A stretch of DNA of 64,000 nt from Sphingosinicella sp. LHD-64 (GCF_031157375.1 NZ_JAVIFV010000003.1:880001-944000), one strand, 5' to 3'. Positions 9,110 through 17,773 are shown, counted from the stretch's first letter. Notes: generated by a model not told the origin, from the sequence alone. A program made the numbers and translations.

Positions 9110-9448
9110 TCAATCGAAAGCACTCATTTCAGCGGCGAACCGTTCGGCCGATGCGATATCCAGTTCGACGATCCAGAGGTCCGGATCGAAGCTGCGCTTG
9201 CGCTTCAATAGTCTTTCGAATTCCTCTGCTTTTTCAACATCTTGTGAAGATGCTTGCCATGCATAGCGGCCGTCGGGCTGAAGCGCGCGTTCCAAAAGGC
9301 ACGCTTTTCTGCCCTTTTCGGCAAGGATCACAGCGATCGCGCCGGCGGTTTCGTCCCCTTTTGCGACAACCACGCCGAACCCGCCTTCCGCTTCCGCCCG
9401 GCGAATCAGCGCGCTGGCCAGAACCGCGCTCGCGACCCGCGGCGCCAT
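9110..9448 (-). CDS. DUF1491 family protein
   Basis: A 112-residue protein of unknown function. The layout (short helical start with ASALIRRAEAEGGFGVVVAKGDETAGAIAV and a C-terminal ELDIASAERF) matches what is known of the alphaproteobacterial DUF1491 family. No catalytic motif is visible. Its ATG shares one base with the stop of the thioesterase gene (TGATG), so it is translationally coupled and last in the hpf-ptsN-thioesterase run. Confidence 0.75.
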   Translation of the reverse strand: MAPRVASAVLASALIRRAEAEGGFGVVVAKGDETAGAIAVILAEKGRKACLLERALQPDGRYAWQASSQDVEKAEEFERLLKRKRSFDPDLWIVELDIASAERFAAEMSAFD

Positions 9449-9924
9449 CAGCGCGGCCGGTAGCCGGCGAGGCTGGAAAGCGGGATGTGCGAGCGCATGA
9501 AGGTGCCGGTCCCGCGTCCCGCTTCCTCGCCGTCGGGGGTGAGCAGCCGCGCCTCGCCCACGAACACGCGCCGCCGCCCGCTGATCCAGCGGCCCTCGGC
9601 GACGACCGGTCCCGTCCTGAGCGGCCGGGTGAAGACCAGATTGAAGGCCGTGGTCAGGAGGAAGCGGTCGCTGACCATACTGTTGCAGGCGTAGAAGGCG
9701 GCATCGTCCATCATCTTGAAATAGAGGGTGCCGTGCGCTGCGCCGGCCGCGTGGAACGTCTCCTCCCCGATCTCGAACCGGATCCGCGCCCGGCCCGGTT
9801 CGACGATCTCGAGCTGCGAGCGGAACAGCCGGTTGATCGGCGCTTCGTTGTAGAGCGACTCGAGCGCGCGGAAATGGGCCGCCTCTCCGCCCGGGACCGA
9901 CGCCGCGCCCGCCTCAGGCGGCAT
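9448..9924 (-). CDS. PaaI-type hotdog thioesterase
   Basis: A 158-residue hotdog-fold protein. The conserved core HAAGAAHGTLYFKMMDDAAFYAC followed by LTTAFNLVFTRPL is that of PaaI acyl-CoA thioesterases, cytosolic enzymes that hydrolyse short or aryl acyl-CoA. The ATG at 9924 has a strong ribosome site (GGGGAGGAA) inside the end of ptsN and overlaps that gene by 11 bp; an upstream ATG at 9954 lacks one. Substrate unknown. Confidence 0.83.
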   Translation of the reverse strand: MPPEAGAASVPGGEAAHFRALESLYNEAPINRLFRSQLEIVEPGRARIRFEIGEETFHAAGAAHGTLYFKMMDDAAFYACNSMVSDRFLLTTAFNLVFTRPLRTGPVVAEGRWISGRRRVFVGEARLLTPDGEEAGRGTGTFMRSHIPLSSLAGYRPR

Positions 9925-10381
9925 TGCGCGCTTCCTCCCCGGCGAGCAGCGCATAGATCGCGTCGCGCGAGCGGGCGCCGCGCAGCTTGGCGAGGGTCGG
10001 CTGGTCGCGGAAGGTCCGACTGACGCTGGCGAGCGCCTTCAGATGATCGGCGCCGGCATCGGTCGGCGACAGCAGCAGGAACACGAGATCGACCGGCAGC
10101 CCGTCCACGGCACCGAAATCGATCGGCTGGGTGAGTCGCGTGAAGGCGCCGACCACCTTTTCCAGCCCGTCGATCTTGCCGTGCGGAATGGCGGTTCCGC
10201 CACCAAAGCCGGTCGAGCCCAGTTTCTCGCGGGCGTTGAGGCTGGCGAGAATGTCCTTCGCGTCGAGCCCAGTCTGCCGGCTCGCGACGGCGGCGAGCTG
10301 CTGGAACAGCGCCTTCTTGTTGGCGGCGGTCAGGTTGGCCTCGACGGCTTCGCTGGAAAGGATGTCGCTGAGATCACTCAT
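9914..10381 (-). CDS. ptsN: PTS IIA-like nitrogen regulatory protein PtsN
   Basis: A 155-residue EIIA-Ntr domain with the phosphorylatable His67 in GGTAIPHGKID. In alphaproteobacteria the Ntr-type PTS (EI-Ntr, NPr, PtsN) is regulatory rather than a sugar uptake route. It lies 65 bp downstream of hpf, an arrangement also seen in gammaproteobacteria next to rpoN; rpoN is absent here. Overlaps the following thioesterase gene by 11 bp. Confidence 0.93.
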   Translation of the reverse strand: MSDLSDILSSEAVEANLTAANKKALFQQLAAVASRQTGLDAKDILASLNAREKLGSTGFGGGTAIPHGKIDGLEKVVGAFTRLTQPIDFGAVDGLPVDLVFLLLSPTDAGADHLKALASVSRTFRDQPTLAKLRGARSRDAIYALLAGEEARNAA

Positions 10382-10446
10382 GAAATAGCACCGGCAGGGC
10401 CGCTCCGACCCATGGAGAGAAGAGTTTCGATTGCGGGGCGAAAGGT

Positions 10447-11028
10447 TCAGTCGCCTTTGGGCTCGACCCAGCCGATCGTCCCGTCCCCTCGTCGGTAGAC
10501 CATGTTGAAAAGGCCCGTGCCGCTGTTGCGGAACATGAGCGCGTTGGTGTTGCGAAGGTCGAGGAGCATCACGGCATCGGACACGCTGGAGCTCGGGATG
10601 TCGACCCGGGTCTCGGCGACCACGGGTGGGTTGTCGACCGGCTCCTCCGCCTCGGACGGCGGCGCGAAGATGGTGTAGCCGGCGTCCAGCGCCGCCCCGT
10701 CATCGGCCTCGGCGCGCGCCGTCTGGGCGTGGCGGTCCTTGAGCCGCCGCTTGTAGCGGCGGAGCTGGGTCTCGATCCGGTCGGCGGCCTGGTCGAAGGC
10801 ATTGCGGGCGTCGGCCGCGGCGCCGCGGCCCTTGAGGACGACCCCTTGCGGCACATGAGCGACGATGTCGCAGGTGAAGCTGTGGTCGTACGGCCCCTTG
10901 CCGAAGGTCACCTGGGCCGAGATCGCCCGGGCGAAATATTTGTCGGCAATCCCGCCCAGGCGCTGGTCGACCTGGGCCTGGAGGGCTTCGCCGGTTTCGA
11001 TCTGGTGGCCGGAGACTCGGATGTCCAT
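10447..11028 (-). CDS. hpf: Ribosome hibernation-promoting factor, long form
   Basis: A 193-residue long HPF (RaiA/YfiA family). The N-terminal domain (1-100, MDIRVSGHQIETGEALQ...) binds the 30S decoding region; the C-terminal domain (about 135-193, LDLRNTNALMFRNSGTGLFNMV) dimerises to give 100S ribosomes. The ATG at 11028 has AGGAG at good spacing; the reading frame stays open to 11175 but that extension is not conserved. It follows dnaQ by 55 bp and is probably part of the same leftward series as ptsN. Confidence 0.92.
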   Translation of the reverse strand: MDIRVSGHQIETGEALQAQVDQRLGGIADKYFARAISAQVTFGKGPYDHSFTCDIVAHVPQGVVLKGRGAAADARNAFDQAADRIETQLRRYKRRLKDRHAQTARAEADDGAALDAGYTIFAPPSEAEEPVDNPPVVAETRVDIPSSSVSDAVMLLDLRNTNALMFRNSGTGLFNMVYRRGDGTIGWVEPKGD

Positions 11029-11083
11029 CGCCTGCTCCTGCTTGCTGCCTAAGCCCGGCATTTGGGCTCGGGCGCGGCCAAGG

Positions 11084-11794
11084 TCAACCGCGGCCGGCCA
11101 GCCGGTTCCAGATCGGGTCCTTGATGCCCGAAAGGAACGCGGCGTGGCGCGCCAGCTCCTCGTCCGACGGCGCATGCGCCCGCGGCGGCCGGATCTCGAG
11201 AACGACTGGCGCGGCGATCGTCTCGACGACCAGCGCCGCCGGATCGACCTCGATCACCGCGGCGACCAGGCCGAGGCCGATCTGCCGCCCGCCGGTCAGC
11301 TCGACATAGACCTGGGCGAGCAGCTGCGCGTCGATCAGCGCGCCATGCTTGATGCGCAGCGAGCGATCGACGCCGAAGCGCGTGCAGAGCGCATCGAGGC
11401 TGTGCTTGGCCCCCGGGAACTTCTGCCGCGCGATGGCAAGCGTGTCGACCATCCGCGAATGGCAGACGGTTGGCCTGCCGCAGGTGCCGAGCTCGTGATT
11501 GATGAAACCGAAGTCGAACGCGGCATTGTGCGCGATCAGAGGCGAATCGCCGATGAACTCCAGCAGCGCCTCGACCACCGTGTCGAACGGGGGCTTGTCG
11601 GAGAGAAAGCGTTCGGAGAGGCCATGCACCGCCTCGGCCTCACTCGGCATCGCCCGGCCGGGGTTGAAATAGGAGTGGAAGGTGCGCCCGGTCTCGACCC
11701 GGTTCACCAGTTCGACGCAGCCGATCTCGACCAGACGATCGCCATTGCCCGGGCTGAGCCCGGTGGTCTCGGTGTCGAACACGATTTCGCGCAT
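11084..11794 (-). CDS. dnaQ: DNA polymerase III epsilon subunit (proofreading 3'-5' exonuclease)
   Basis: A 236-residue DEDDh exonuclease with D7-x-E9 (FDTETTG), D94 (FDFGF), and H150/D155 (KHGALIDA), the full catalytic set. It proofreads within the replicative polymerase core. The C-terminal 50 residues resemble the clamp/alpha-binding tail. It sits between coaE (6-bp gap) and hpf, consistent with the ppsR-maf-coaE-dnaQ order seen near alphaproteobacterial origins. Confidence 0.93.
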   Translation of the reverse strand: MREIVFDTETTGLSPGNGDRLVEIGCVELVNRVETGRTFHSYFNPGRAMPSEAEAVHGLSERFLSDKPPFDTVVEALLEFIGDSPLIAHNAAFDFGFINHELGTCGRPTVCHSRMVDTLAIARQKFPGAKHSLDALCTRFGVDRSLRIKHGALIDAQLLAQVYVELTGGRQIGLGLVAAVIEVDPAALVVETIAAPVVLEIRPPRAHAPSDEELARHAAFLSGIKDPIWNRLAGRG

Positions 11795-11800
11795 GGTTCT

Positions 11801-12394
11801 CTATGAATCGCCGTCCGTCCGGAGGCAAGCGATGATGCGGCGAACCGCTTCGCGCGTCTCCTCGATGTCGACATCGGTCGGGATGACGAAGTCGGCGCGC
11901 TTGCGCTTTTCGGCGTCCGGCATCTGGTGGATGAGGATGCGGGCGAACTTCTCCGGCGTCATGTCCGGCCTGGCGAGCGTACGGATCCGCTGCACGTCGG
12001 CGTCCGCCGAGACGACCGCGACCTTGTCGACATGCGCGTCGCCGCCGGTCTCGAACAGCAGCGGGACGTCGAGCACGACGAGGAGCGCATTTGCATGTTC
12101 GGCAAGGAACGCCTGGCGCGCCTCGCCCACGGCGGGATGCACGATCGCCTCGAGCTGCTTGAGGATCGAGCGATCGGTCAGCACACGCTCGGCCAAAACG
12201 TCCCGTTTCACGCCGTCGGGCCCGGTCGATCCGGGAAACGCCGCCTCGATCGCCGTGACCAGCGCACCTTCCGGCCCCTGCAGCCGCCGCACCGCCTTGT
12301 CGGCATCGAAGACGGGCACGCCCTCGTCGGCAAACATGCGCGCGACGGTCGATTTGCCCATGCCGATCGAGCCCGTCAGTCCCAGAACGATCAT
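11801..12394 (-). CDS. coaE: Dephospho-CoA kinase
   Basis: A 197-residue P-loop kinase catalysing the last step of coenzyme A synthesis, ATP-dependent 3'-phosphorylation of dephospho-CoA. The Walker A motif is GLTGSIGMGKST (residues 5-16). The lid and DVPLLFETG block (about 105-113) are present. Its ATG overlaps the maf stop as ATGA (12391-12394). aroE, often found between maf and coaE in related genomes, is not here. Confidence 0.93.
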   Translation of the reverse strand: MIVLGLTGSIGMGKSTVARMFADEGVPVFDADKAVRRLQGPEGALVTAIEAAFPGSTGPDGVKRDVLAERVLTDRSILKQLEAIVHPAVGEARQAFLAEHANALLVVLDVPLLFETGGDAHVDKVAVVSADADVQRIRTLARPDMTPEKFARILIHQMPDAEKRKRADFVIPTDVDIEETREAVRRIIACLRTDGDS

Positions 12395-13008
12395 GTGGCG
12401 ATCATCCCCCTCGAGCGCAGGAAGGCGAGCAGCGGCAAAAGCGGCAGGCCGAGAATCGCGAAATGGCTGCCGTCGACCCGGTCGAACAGCTGCGCCCCCA
12501 GCCCCTCGATCCGGTAGCCGCCGACATTCCAGCGCACCTCGTCATATTCCCGCGCGAGATAATCGTCGAGGAAGGAATCGCCGAACTTGCGCATGACGAG
12601 GGTCGCCGTCTCGGTCGCACGCCAGCAAGGCCGGCCATTGGCGACGACGACGGCCGCAGAGTGGAGGAAATGAGTCCGGCCCCTCAGCACGCGCAATTGC
12701 ATCCGCATCTCAGCCACCGAGGCGGCCTTGCTGAAAATCTCGCCAGAATCGGTTTCCAGCACCTGATCTGCGCCAAGCACGAGCGCGTCGGCAGCCGCCG
12801 CGGCGCTGAGCGCTTTTCCTTCGGCCAGATGATCAGCGACGGTCCGGCCATCCGGATCCGAAGCCAAGACCTCAGCCTTGGCCTGCTCCTCGTCGAAGGG
12901 CGCATCGACGACCTCGAACGAAACGCCCGCGGCGTCGAGCATGCGCCGGCGCGTGCCGCTTTTCGACGCAAGCAGCAGCCCTGTCCTGAGCGACGCCGAA
13001 GGGTTCAC
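12391..13008 (-). CDS. maf: Maf-family nucleoside triphosphate pyrophosphatase with REP-encoded N-terminus
   Basis: A 205-residue Maf protein, a house-cleaning pyrophosphatase that hydrolyses modified or canonical nucleotides. The family opening LLLASKSGTRRRML starts at residue 11; LGADQVLE (78-85) carries the catalytic Asp and NVGGYRIEG is the conserved C-terminal block. The GTG start at 13008 overlaps the ppsR stop as GTGA. Residues 2-10 (NPSASLRTG) are encoded by a REP-like repeat and have no counterpart in typical Maf proteins. The next possible start is far inside the conserved core, so the extension is probably translated. Confidence 0.88.
   Translation of the reverse strand: MNPSASLRTGLLLASKSGTRRRMLDAAGVSFEVVDAPFDEEQAKAEVLASDPDGRTVADHLAEGKALSAAAAADALVLGADQVLETDSGEIFSKAASVAEMRMQLRVLRGRTHFLHSAAVVVANGRPCWRATETATLVMRKFGDSFLDDYLAREYDEVRWNVGGYRIEGLGAQLFDRVDGSHFAILGLPLLPLLAFLRSRGMIAT
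12979..13003. repeat. REP-like unit inside the maf reading frame
   Basis: The plus strand reads CCCTGTCCTGAGCGACGCCG then AAGGG. Its reverse complement closely matches the intergenic unit at 41982-42005 (shared GTCGCTCAGGACAGG against CTTCGCTCAGGACAGG). Here it falls within the coding sequence and is read in frame as residues 2-10 of Maf. Confidence 0.75.
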
Positions 13009-13823
13009 GCCGCGCCCTCGAGCCGCTCCATGTACAACCTGACGATGGCGAGCGCGCTTTCCTCGATCGAGCGGCGCGTCACGTCGATCACCGGCCAGCC
13101 ATTGTCCGCGAACATCCGCCGGGCGAAGGCGAGCTCGCCGTTCACCGCATCGCTGTCGACATAGTCGGTCTCCGGTGCCTGGTTGAGCGAGAGCAGCCGG
13201 TTGCGCCGGATCTGTATCAGCCGCTCGGGATTGGTGGTGAGCCCGACAATCAGCGGATGCGTCAAGCGGAACAGCGCGTCCGGCGGCGGCGAGGCGGGGA
13301 CCAGCGGCACGTTCGCGACCTTGTAGCCGCGATTGGCGAGATAGATGCTGGTCGGCGTCTTGGACGTGCGCGAGACGCCGGCGAGGACGATGTCGGCCTC
13401 CTCCCAATTCTCCGGCCCGACGCCGTCATCATGGGCGATGGTGAACTGGATCGCATCGACCCGCGCGAAATAGGCGGCGTCGAGCGCATGCTGGCGTCCG
13501 GCCCGGCCCTTGGCCTGATGGCCGCTGACGGCCGCCAGCGCGTCGAGCACCGGGTCGAGCACCGACACCGCATTGATCTGCCGCTGCCGGCATTTGCGTT
13601 CCAGCTCTTTCCGGATCGTCGGATTGACGACCGTGTAGAGGACCAGCCCCGGCCGCCGCTCGACGTCGTCGAGTACCCGGTCGAGATGGCCCTCGGACCG
13701 TACCATCGGCCAAGGGTGGCGGATCGCCTCGACGTCGTCGAACTGGGCGAGGCAGGCATTGGCGACCATGTCGAGCGTCTCGCCGGTGGAGTCCGAGAGG
13801 AGATGCAGGTGGAGCTGCTTCAT
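13005..13823 (-). CDS. ppsR: Pyruvate,water dikinase regulatory protein (DUF299)
   Basis: A 272-residue bifunctional regulator of the DUF299 family, acting as ADP-dependent kinase and Pi-dependent phosphorylase on phosphoenolpyruvate synthase or pyruvate phosphate dikinase. The nucleotide-binding loop GVSRTSKTPTS lies near residues 150-160. The N-terminus LHLLSDSTGETLD is characteristic. This is the homologue of Rickettsia RP001, the gene flanking the Caulobacter origin opposite hemE. It is the first gene of the leftward cluster and overlaps maf by 4 bp. Whether the target here is PPS or PPDK cannot be told. Confidence 0.92.
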   Translation of the reverse strand: MKQLHLHLLSDSTGETLDMVANACLAQFDDVEAIRHPWPMVRSEGHLDRVLDDVERRPGLVLYTVVNPTIRKELERKCRQRQINAVSVLDPVLDALAAVSGHQAKGRAGRQHALDAAYFARVDAIQFTIAHDDGVGPENWEEADIVLAGVSRTSKTPTSIYLANRGYKVANVPLVPASPPPDALFRLTHPLIVGLTTNPERLIQIRRNRLLSLNQAPETDYVDSDAVNGELAFARRMFADNGWPVIDVTRRSIEESALAIVRLYMERLEGAA

Positions 13824-14145
13824 CGGCGAGCGCCGATTTCGGGCCTGTGGAAAACCATGGGGAAATCGCTAGCTTAACCCTGCGCATCGCCGCAAGGACA
13901 GGATTCGCCCACGTCCGCCGCCAAACCGCCCACAGCTCGGCGAACAGTGCGCAAGATTCACGCACCGCCTGTGAATACCGGGGATGGCATTCGCGAATCC
14001 GCGGGAGTCCGCGCCGCTCGTCGCGTCAAGCTGTTGGCAAAATATGTGCGAGCCCATAAACCCCGCTTTGCCCACGCCTACTCACTTCAACAGACTCCTT
14101 AGAATCTAACTAGAGATTAGAAGAGAGCGGAGACGCCTTTCCTTC
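13824..14145. other. Candidate chromosomal replication origin (oriC) between ppsR and hemE
   Basis: A 322-bp gap between divergent ppsR and hemE, the same context as the Caulobacter origin (hemE/RP001). It holds TGTGGAAAA at 13846-13854 (one mismatch to the DnaA box TGTGGATAA), TGTGAATAC at 13970-13978 (one mismatch to TGTGNATAA), and weaker CCCAC-type sites. An AT-richer stretch at 14081-14122 contains CTAA-N7-TTAG (14106-14120), an inverted repeat resembling a CtrA half-site pair (TTAA-N7-TTAA). Promoters for both genes must also lie here. No gene is seen in it. Confidence 0.65.
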
Positions 14146-15174
14146 ATGCCCGGTCCGTCCAAGCCCTTGCTTACCGTCCTAAGTGGCAGGATTTCCGAGA
14201 GAAAACCGGTTTGGTTGATGCGCCAGGCAGGCCGCTATCTGCCAGAGTATCGCGCGCTGCGGGCGGAGAAGGGCGGCTTTCTCGCGCTCGTCTACGATCC
14301 CGACGCCGCGGCCGAGATCACGCTCCAGCCGATCCGCCGTTTCGGCTTCGACGGTGCGATCCTGTTTTCCGATATCCTGATCGTTCCCCACGCGATCGGC
14401 CAGGAGTTGAGCTTCGGTGCCGGCGAGGGCCCACGCCTCTCGCCGCCTTTGGTCGATGCGTCGCTCGCCGCCCTGGAGCGTGTCCCGGCGCGGCTCGAGC
14501 CGATCTATCGGACTGTGGAGAAAGTGAAGTCGCAATTGCCGGCGGAGACGACCTTCCTCGGCTTTGCGGGCAGCCCCTGGACAGTCGCGACCTATATGGT
14601 GGCGGGCCAGGGCAGCCGCGACCAGGCCGAGACGCGCGGCTTCGCCTATCGCGATCCGGCCGCCTTTTCCGCAATCGTCGACGCGGTCGCCCACATGACC
14701 GTCGACTATCTGGTCGGCCAGGCCGATGCCGGCGTCGAGGCGGTCCAGCTGTTCGACAGCTGGGCCGGCAGCCTTGCCCCGGCGCAGTTCGAGGACTGGG
14801 TGATCCGGCCGACCGCCGCCATCGTCGCGAATCTGAAGGCGCGGCGTCCCAACCTGCCGGTGATCGGATTCCCCAAGGGCGTCGGCAGCCGCATCGCCGC
14901 CTACGCGAACGAGACCGGCGTCGATGCGCTCGGGCTCGACGAGACGATCGCGCCGGAATGGGCCGTCGAGGCCCTGCCCGCCGATCTGCCGATCCAGGGC
15001 AATCTCGATCCGCTGGCGCTGCTGGCCGGCGGCGAGGCTCTTGAAAAGGCAGTGGCGCGCATCCTATCTGTGTTCGCGGGGCGGCCGCACATCTTCAACC
15101 TCGGCCACGGCATCATCAAGGAAACCCCGATCGGCCATGTCGAACGCCTGCTCGAACTGGTGCATGCGCGGTGA
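14146..15174 (+). CDS. hemE: Uroporphyrinogen decarboxylase
   Basis: A 342-residue enzyme that decarboxylates uroporphyrinogen III to coproporphyrinogen III in heme synthesis. The conserved start RKPVWLMRQAGRYLPEYR contains the substrate-binding Arg pair, and FSDILIVPHAIGQEL and the C-terminal FNLGHGIIKETP blocks are intact. First gene of the rightward cluster leaving the putative origin. The stop overlaps the hemJ start as GTGA (15171-15174). Confidence 0.95.
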   Translation: MPGPSKPLLTVLSGRISERKPVWLMRQAGRYLPEYRALRAEKGGFLALVYDPDAAAEITLQPIRRFGFDGAILFSDILIVPHAIGQELSFGAGEGPRLSPPLVDASLAALERVPARLEPIYRTVEKVKSQLPAETTFLGFAGSPWTVATYMVAGQGSRDQAETRGFAYRDPAAFSAIVDAVAHMTVDYLVGQADAGVEAVQLFDSWAGSLAPAQFEDWVIRPTAAIVANLKARRPNLPVIGFPKGVGSRIAAYANETGVDALGLDETIAPEWAVEALPADLPIQGNLDPLALLAGGEALEKAVARILSVFAGRPHIFNLGHGIIKETPIGHVERLLELVHAR

Positions 15175-15626
15175 CCTATGACCTGGGATGGGTGCTGAAC
15201 GTGACCTACGCCTGGCTGAAGGCTGGCCATATCATCTTCGTCATCTTTTGGGTCGCCGGCCTCTTCATGCTGCCGCGATTCTACGTCTACCATCAGGAAT
15301 CGGCACCCGGATCCGAGGAAGAGAAGAGATGGATCGAGCGCGAGCGGAAGCTCCGCACGATCATCATCACGCCCTCGATGGCGCTGGTCTGGATACTCGG
15401 GCTCAGCCTCGCCTATGTGACCGACGCCTGGCATCAGGGCTGGTTCATGGCCAAGTTCGCGCTGGTGTTCGCTTTGTCCGGCTATCACGGCTGGATGGTG
15501 AGCTACGGCAAGAAGCTGGCGGCCGGAGGCGAGCGGATCAGCGGCCGGTCGCTTCGGATGATGAACGAGATTCCAGGCATCGCGGTGATGCTGATCGTCG
15601 TCCTGGTCGTCGTCCGTCCTTTCTAG
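15171..15626 (+). CDS. hemJ: HemJ-type protoporphyrinogen oxidase (CopD-like membrane protein)
   Basis: A 151-residue protein with four hydrophobic segments. The conserved His in WLKAGHIIFVIFWVAGLFMLPR and the following YHQE are typical of HemJ, which oxidises protoporphyrinogen IX in bacteria without HemG/HemY. Position directly after hemE and before rho supports this over a copper-resistance CopD role. The GTG start at 15171 overlaps hemE by 4 bp. Confidence 0.88.
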   Translation: MTYDLGWVLNVTYAWLKAGHIIFVIFWVAGLFMLPRFYVYHQESAPGSEEEKRWIERERKLRTIIITPSMALVWILGLSLAYVTDAWHQGWFMAKFALVFALSGYHGWMVSYGKKLAAGGERISGRSLRMMNEIPGIAVMLIVVLVVVRPF

Positions 15627-15774
15627 ACCTTTCCACAGCTTGACTCGCTTCCGGGCGGCGCATAACGCCGTTGCAGTCGTTGCCTGCCGTCCGCGCGGGT
15701 GTTCAAGCTGCATCGCAATCTTAGACTTCTGAGCTCTCCAACGCCCAGAATCCGACTCCAAAACGAGAAAATAA

Positions 15775-17031
15775 ATGCATCTCAATGATCTGAAGCAGAA
15801 AACCCCCGCCGAACTGGTCGCGCTCGCCGAAGAGCTCGGTGTCGAAGGCGCCTCGACGCTCCGTAAGCAGGAGCTGATGTTCTCGATCCTCAAGGTCCGC
15901 GCCGAGAATGGCGACGAGATCATGGGCCAGGGCACGATCGAGGTCCTGCAGGACGGCTTCGGCTTCCTGCGCTCGGCCGATTCCAACTATCTGGCCGGCC
16001 CCGACGACATCTACGTCTCGCCCAATCAGGTCCGCAAATTCGGCCTGAGGACCGGCGACACCGTCGAGGGCGAGATCCGCGGTCCCAAGGAGGGCGAGCG
16101 CTATTTCAGCCTCGTCCGCGTGACCCAAATCAACTATGACGACCCCGACGTCGTCCGCCACCGCGTCAATTTCGACAATCTGACGCCGCTCTATCCGGAC
16201 GAGAAGCTCCGGCTCGACAGCCTCGATCCGACGATCAAGGACAAGTCGGCGCGGGTCATCGACATCATCTCGCCGCAGGGCAAGGGCCAACGCGCGCTGA
16301 TCGTCGCGCCGCCGCGCACGGGCAAGACGGTGCTCCTCCAGAACATCGCCAAGGCGATCACCGACAATCACCCCGAGGTGTTCCTCATCGTTCTGCTCAT
16401 CGACGAGCGGCCGGAAGAAGTGACCGACATGCAGCGCTCGGTGAACGGCGAAGTCATCTCCTCGACCTTCGACGAGCCGGCCAGCCGTCACGTCCAGGTC
16501 GCCGAGATGGTGATCGAGAAGGCCAAACGCCTCGTCGAGCACAAGAAGGACGTGGTGATCCTGCTCGACTCGATCACCCGCCTCGGCCGTGCCTACAACA
16601 CGGTCGTGCCGAGTTCCGGCAAGGTGCTGACCGGCGGCGTCGACGCCAACGCACTCCAGCGGCCGAAGCGCTTCTTCGGCGCCGCGCGCAACATCGAGGA
16701 GGGCGGCTCGCTCTCGATCATCGCTACCGCGCTGATCGACACCGGCTCCAAGATGGACGAGGTCATCTTCGAAGAGTTCAAGGGCACCGGTAACTCCGAA
16801 ATCGTCCTCGACCGCAAGGTCAGCGACAAGCGCATCTTCCCGAGCCTCGACGTCGGCAAGTCCGGCACCCGCAAGGAAGAGCTGCTGGTCGAGCAGGGCA
16901 CGCTTTCGAAGATGTGGGTGCTGCGCCGCATCCTCATGCAGATGGGCACCGTCGATGCGATGCAGTTCCTGCTCGACAAGATGAAGGACTCGAAGACCAA
17001 CGAGGACTTCTTCGCGTCGATGAACCAGTAG
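15775..17031 (+). CDS. rho: Transcription termination factor Rho
   Basis: A 418-residue hexameric RNA helicase/translocase. It has the N-terminal helical and cold-shock RNA-binding domain (FGFLRS, residues 62-67; [18 protein letters not shown]), then the ATPase core with Walker [13 protein letters not shown], and [13 protein letters not shown]. Length and motifs are normal. A 148-bp leader separates it from hemJ; a TTGACT at about 15642 could be a -35 element, but no convincing -10 follows. Rho mRNA is often autoregulated; the leader has no obvious intrinsic terminator. Confidence 0.96.
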   Translation: MHLNDLKQKTPAELVALAEELGVEGASTLRKQELMFSILKVRAENGDEIMGQGTIEVLQDGFGFLRSADSNYLAGPDDIYVSPNQVRKFGLRTGDTVEGEIRGPKEGERYFSLVRVTQINYDDPDVVRHRVNFDNLTPLYPDEKLRLDSLDPTIKDKSARVIDIISPQGKGQRALIVAPPRTGKTVLLQNIAKAITDNHPEVFLIVLLIDERPEEVTDMQRSVNGEVISSTFDEPASRHVQVAEMVIEKAKRLVEHKKDVVILLDSITRLGRAYNTVVPSSGKVLTGGVDANALQRPKRFFGAARNIEEGGSLSIIATALIDTGSKMDEVIFEEFKGTGNSEIVLDRKVSDKRIFPSLDVGKSGTRKEELLVEQGTLSKMWVLRRILMQMGTVDAMQFLLDKMKDSKTNEDFFASMNQ

Positions 17032-17053
17032 CCGCACGGGGCGTTCGGGGGCG

Positions 17054-17773
17054 ATGGTCGATTTCCTGCAGCATCTGAGCGCGTCGGCGACCGGCCTCGT
17101 CGGCATCTGGGCGTCGATCGTCCACGATTTCTCGAATCTCGACGATCCGGCCGCGCTGGCTGCCTTCGGGCAGGTGCTGATGATCGACATCATGCTCGCC
17201 GGCGACAATGCGATCGTCGTCGGCGCGCTCGCCGCAGGCCTGCCGGCCGATCAGCGCCGCAAGGTCATCCTGATCGGCATCATCGCCGCTCTGGTGCTGC
17301 GCATCGCCTTCGCGCTCGTCGTCACCCAGCTCATGCAGATCGTCGGCCTGATCCTGGCCGGGGGCATCTTGCTGCTCTGGGTTGCCTGGAAGATGTACCG
17401 CGAGCTCGTCCACAAGCCCGAGGATCCGGCGACGGCCGCGCACGAGTCCGCCCATGTCCGCCCGGCCAAGAGCTTCGCGGGCGCCGCCTGGGCGGTCGCC
17501 GTCGCCGACGTCAGCATGAGCCTGGACAACGTCCTCGCCGTCGCCGGCGCTGCGCGCGACCATCCCGGCATCCTGATCATCGGCTTGCTGCTCTCGGTCG
17601 CCCTGATGGGCCTCGCGGCGAACTTCATCGCCAAATATATCGACCGCTACCGCTGGATCGCCTGGATCGGCCTGCTCGTCATCCTCTGGGTCGCCGGACG
17701 GATGATCTATGACGGCTTCGTCGACCACAATGTCGGTGTCCTGCAGTTCATCGCCCCGCAGCTCGCGGGCTGA
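17054..17773 (+). CDS. TerC/YjbE-family integral membrane protein
   Basis: A 239-residue protein with about seven hydrophobic segments and the paired family motifs MLAGDNAIVVG (near residue 49) and SMSLDNVLAVAG (near 157). The acidic residues in them are thought to bind metal. TerC-type proteins are linked to manganese or calcium efflux or metalation of exported proteins. It follows rho by 22 bp. The 172 bp after it, to the DLH gene, contains small hairpins but no gene. Confidence 0.87.
   Translation: MVDFLQHLSASATGLVGIWASIVHDFSNLDDPAALAAFGQVLMIDIMLAGDNAIVVGALAAGLPADQRRKVILIGIIAALVLRIAFALVVTQLMQIVGLILAGGILLLWVAWKMYRELVHKPEDPATAAHESAHVRPAKSFAGAAWAVAVADVSMSLDNVLAVAGAARDHPGILIIGLLLSVALMGLAANFIAKYIDRYRWIAWIGLLVILWVAGRMIYDGFVDHNVGVLQFIAPQLAG

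Noticed and set aside
14106-14120. CTAA-N7-TTAG as a true CtrA binding site regulating the origin.
   Set aside because: It departs from TTAA-N7-TTAA at both outer bases, and CtrA control of replication is not general outside Caulobacterales; kept only as a note in the origin entry.
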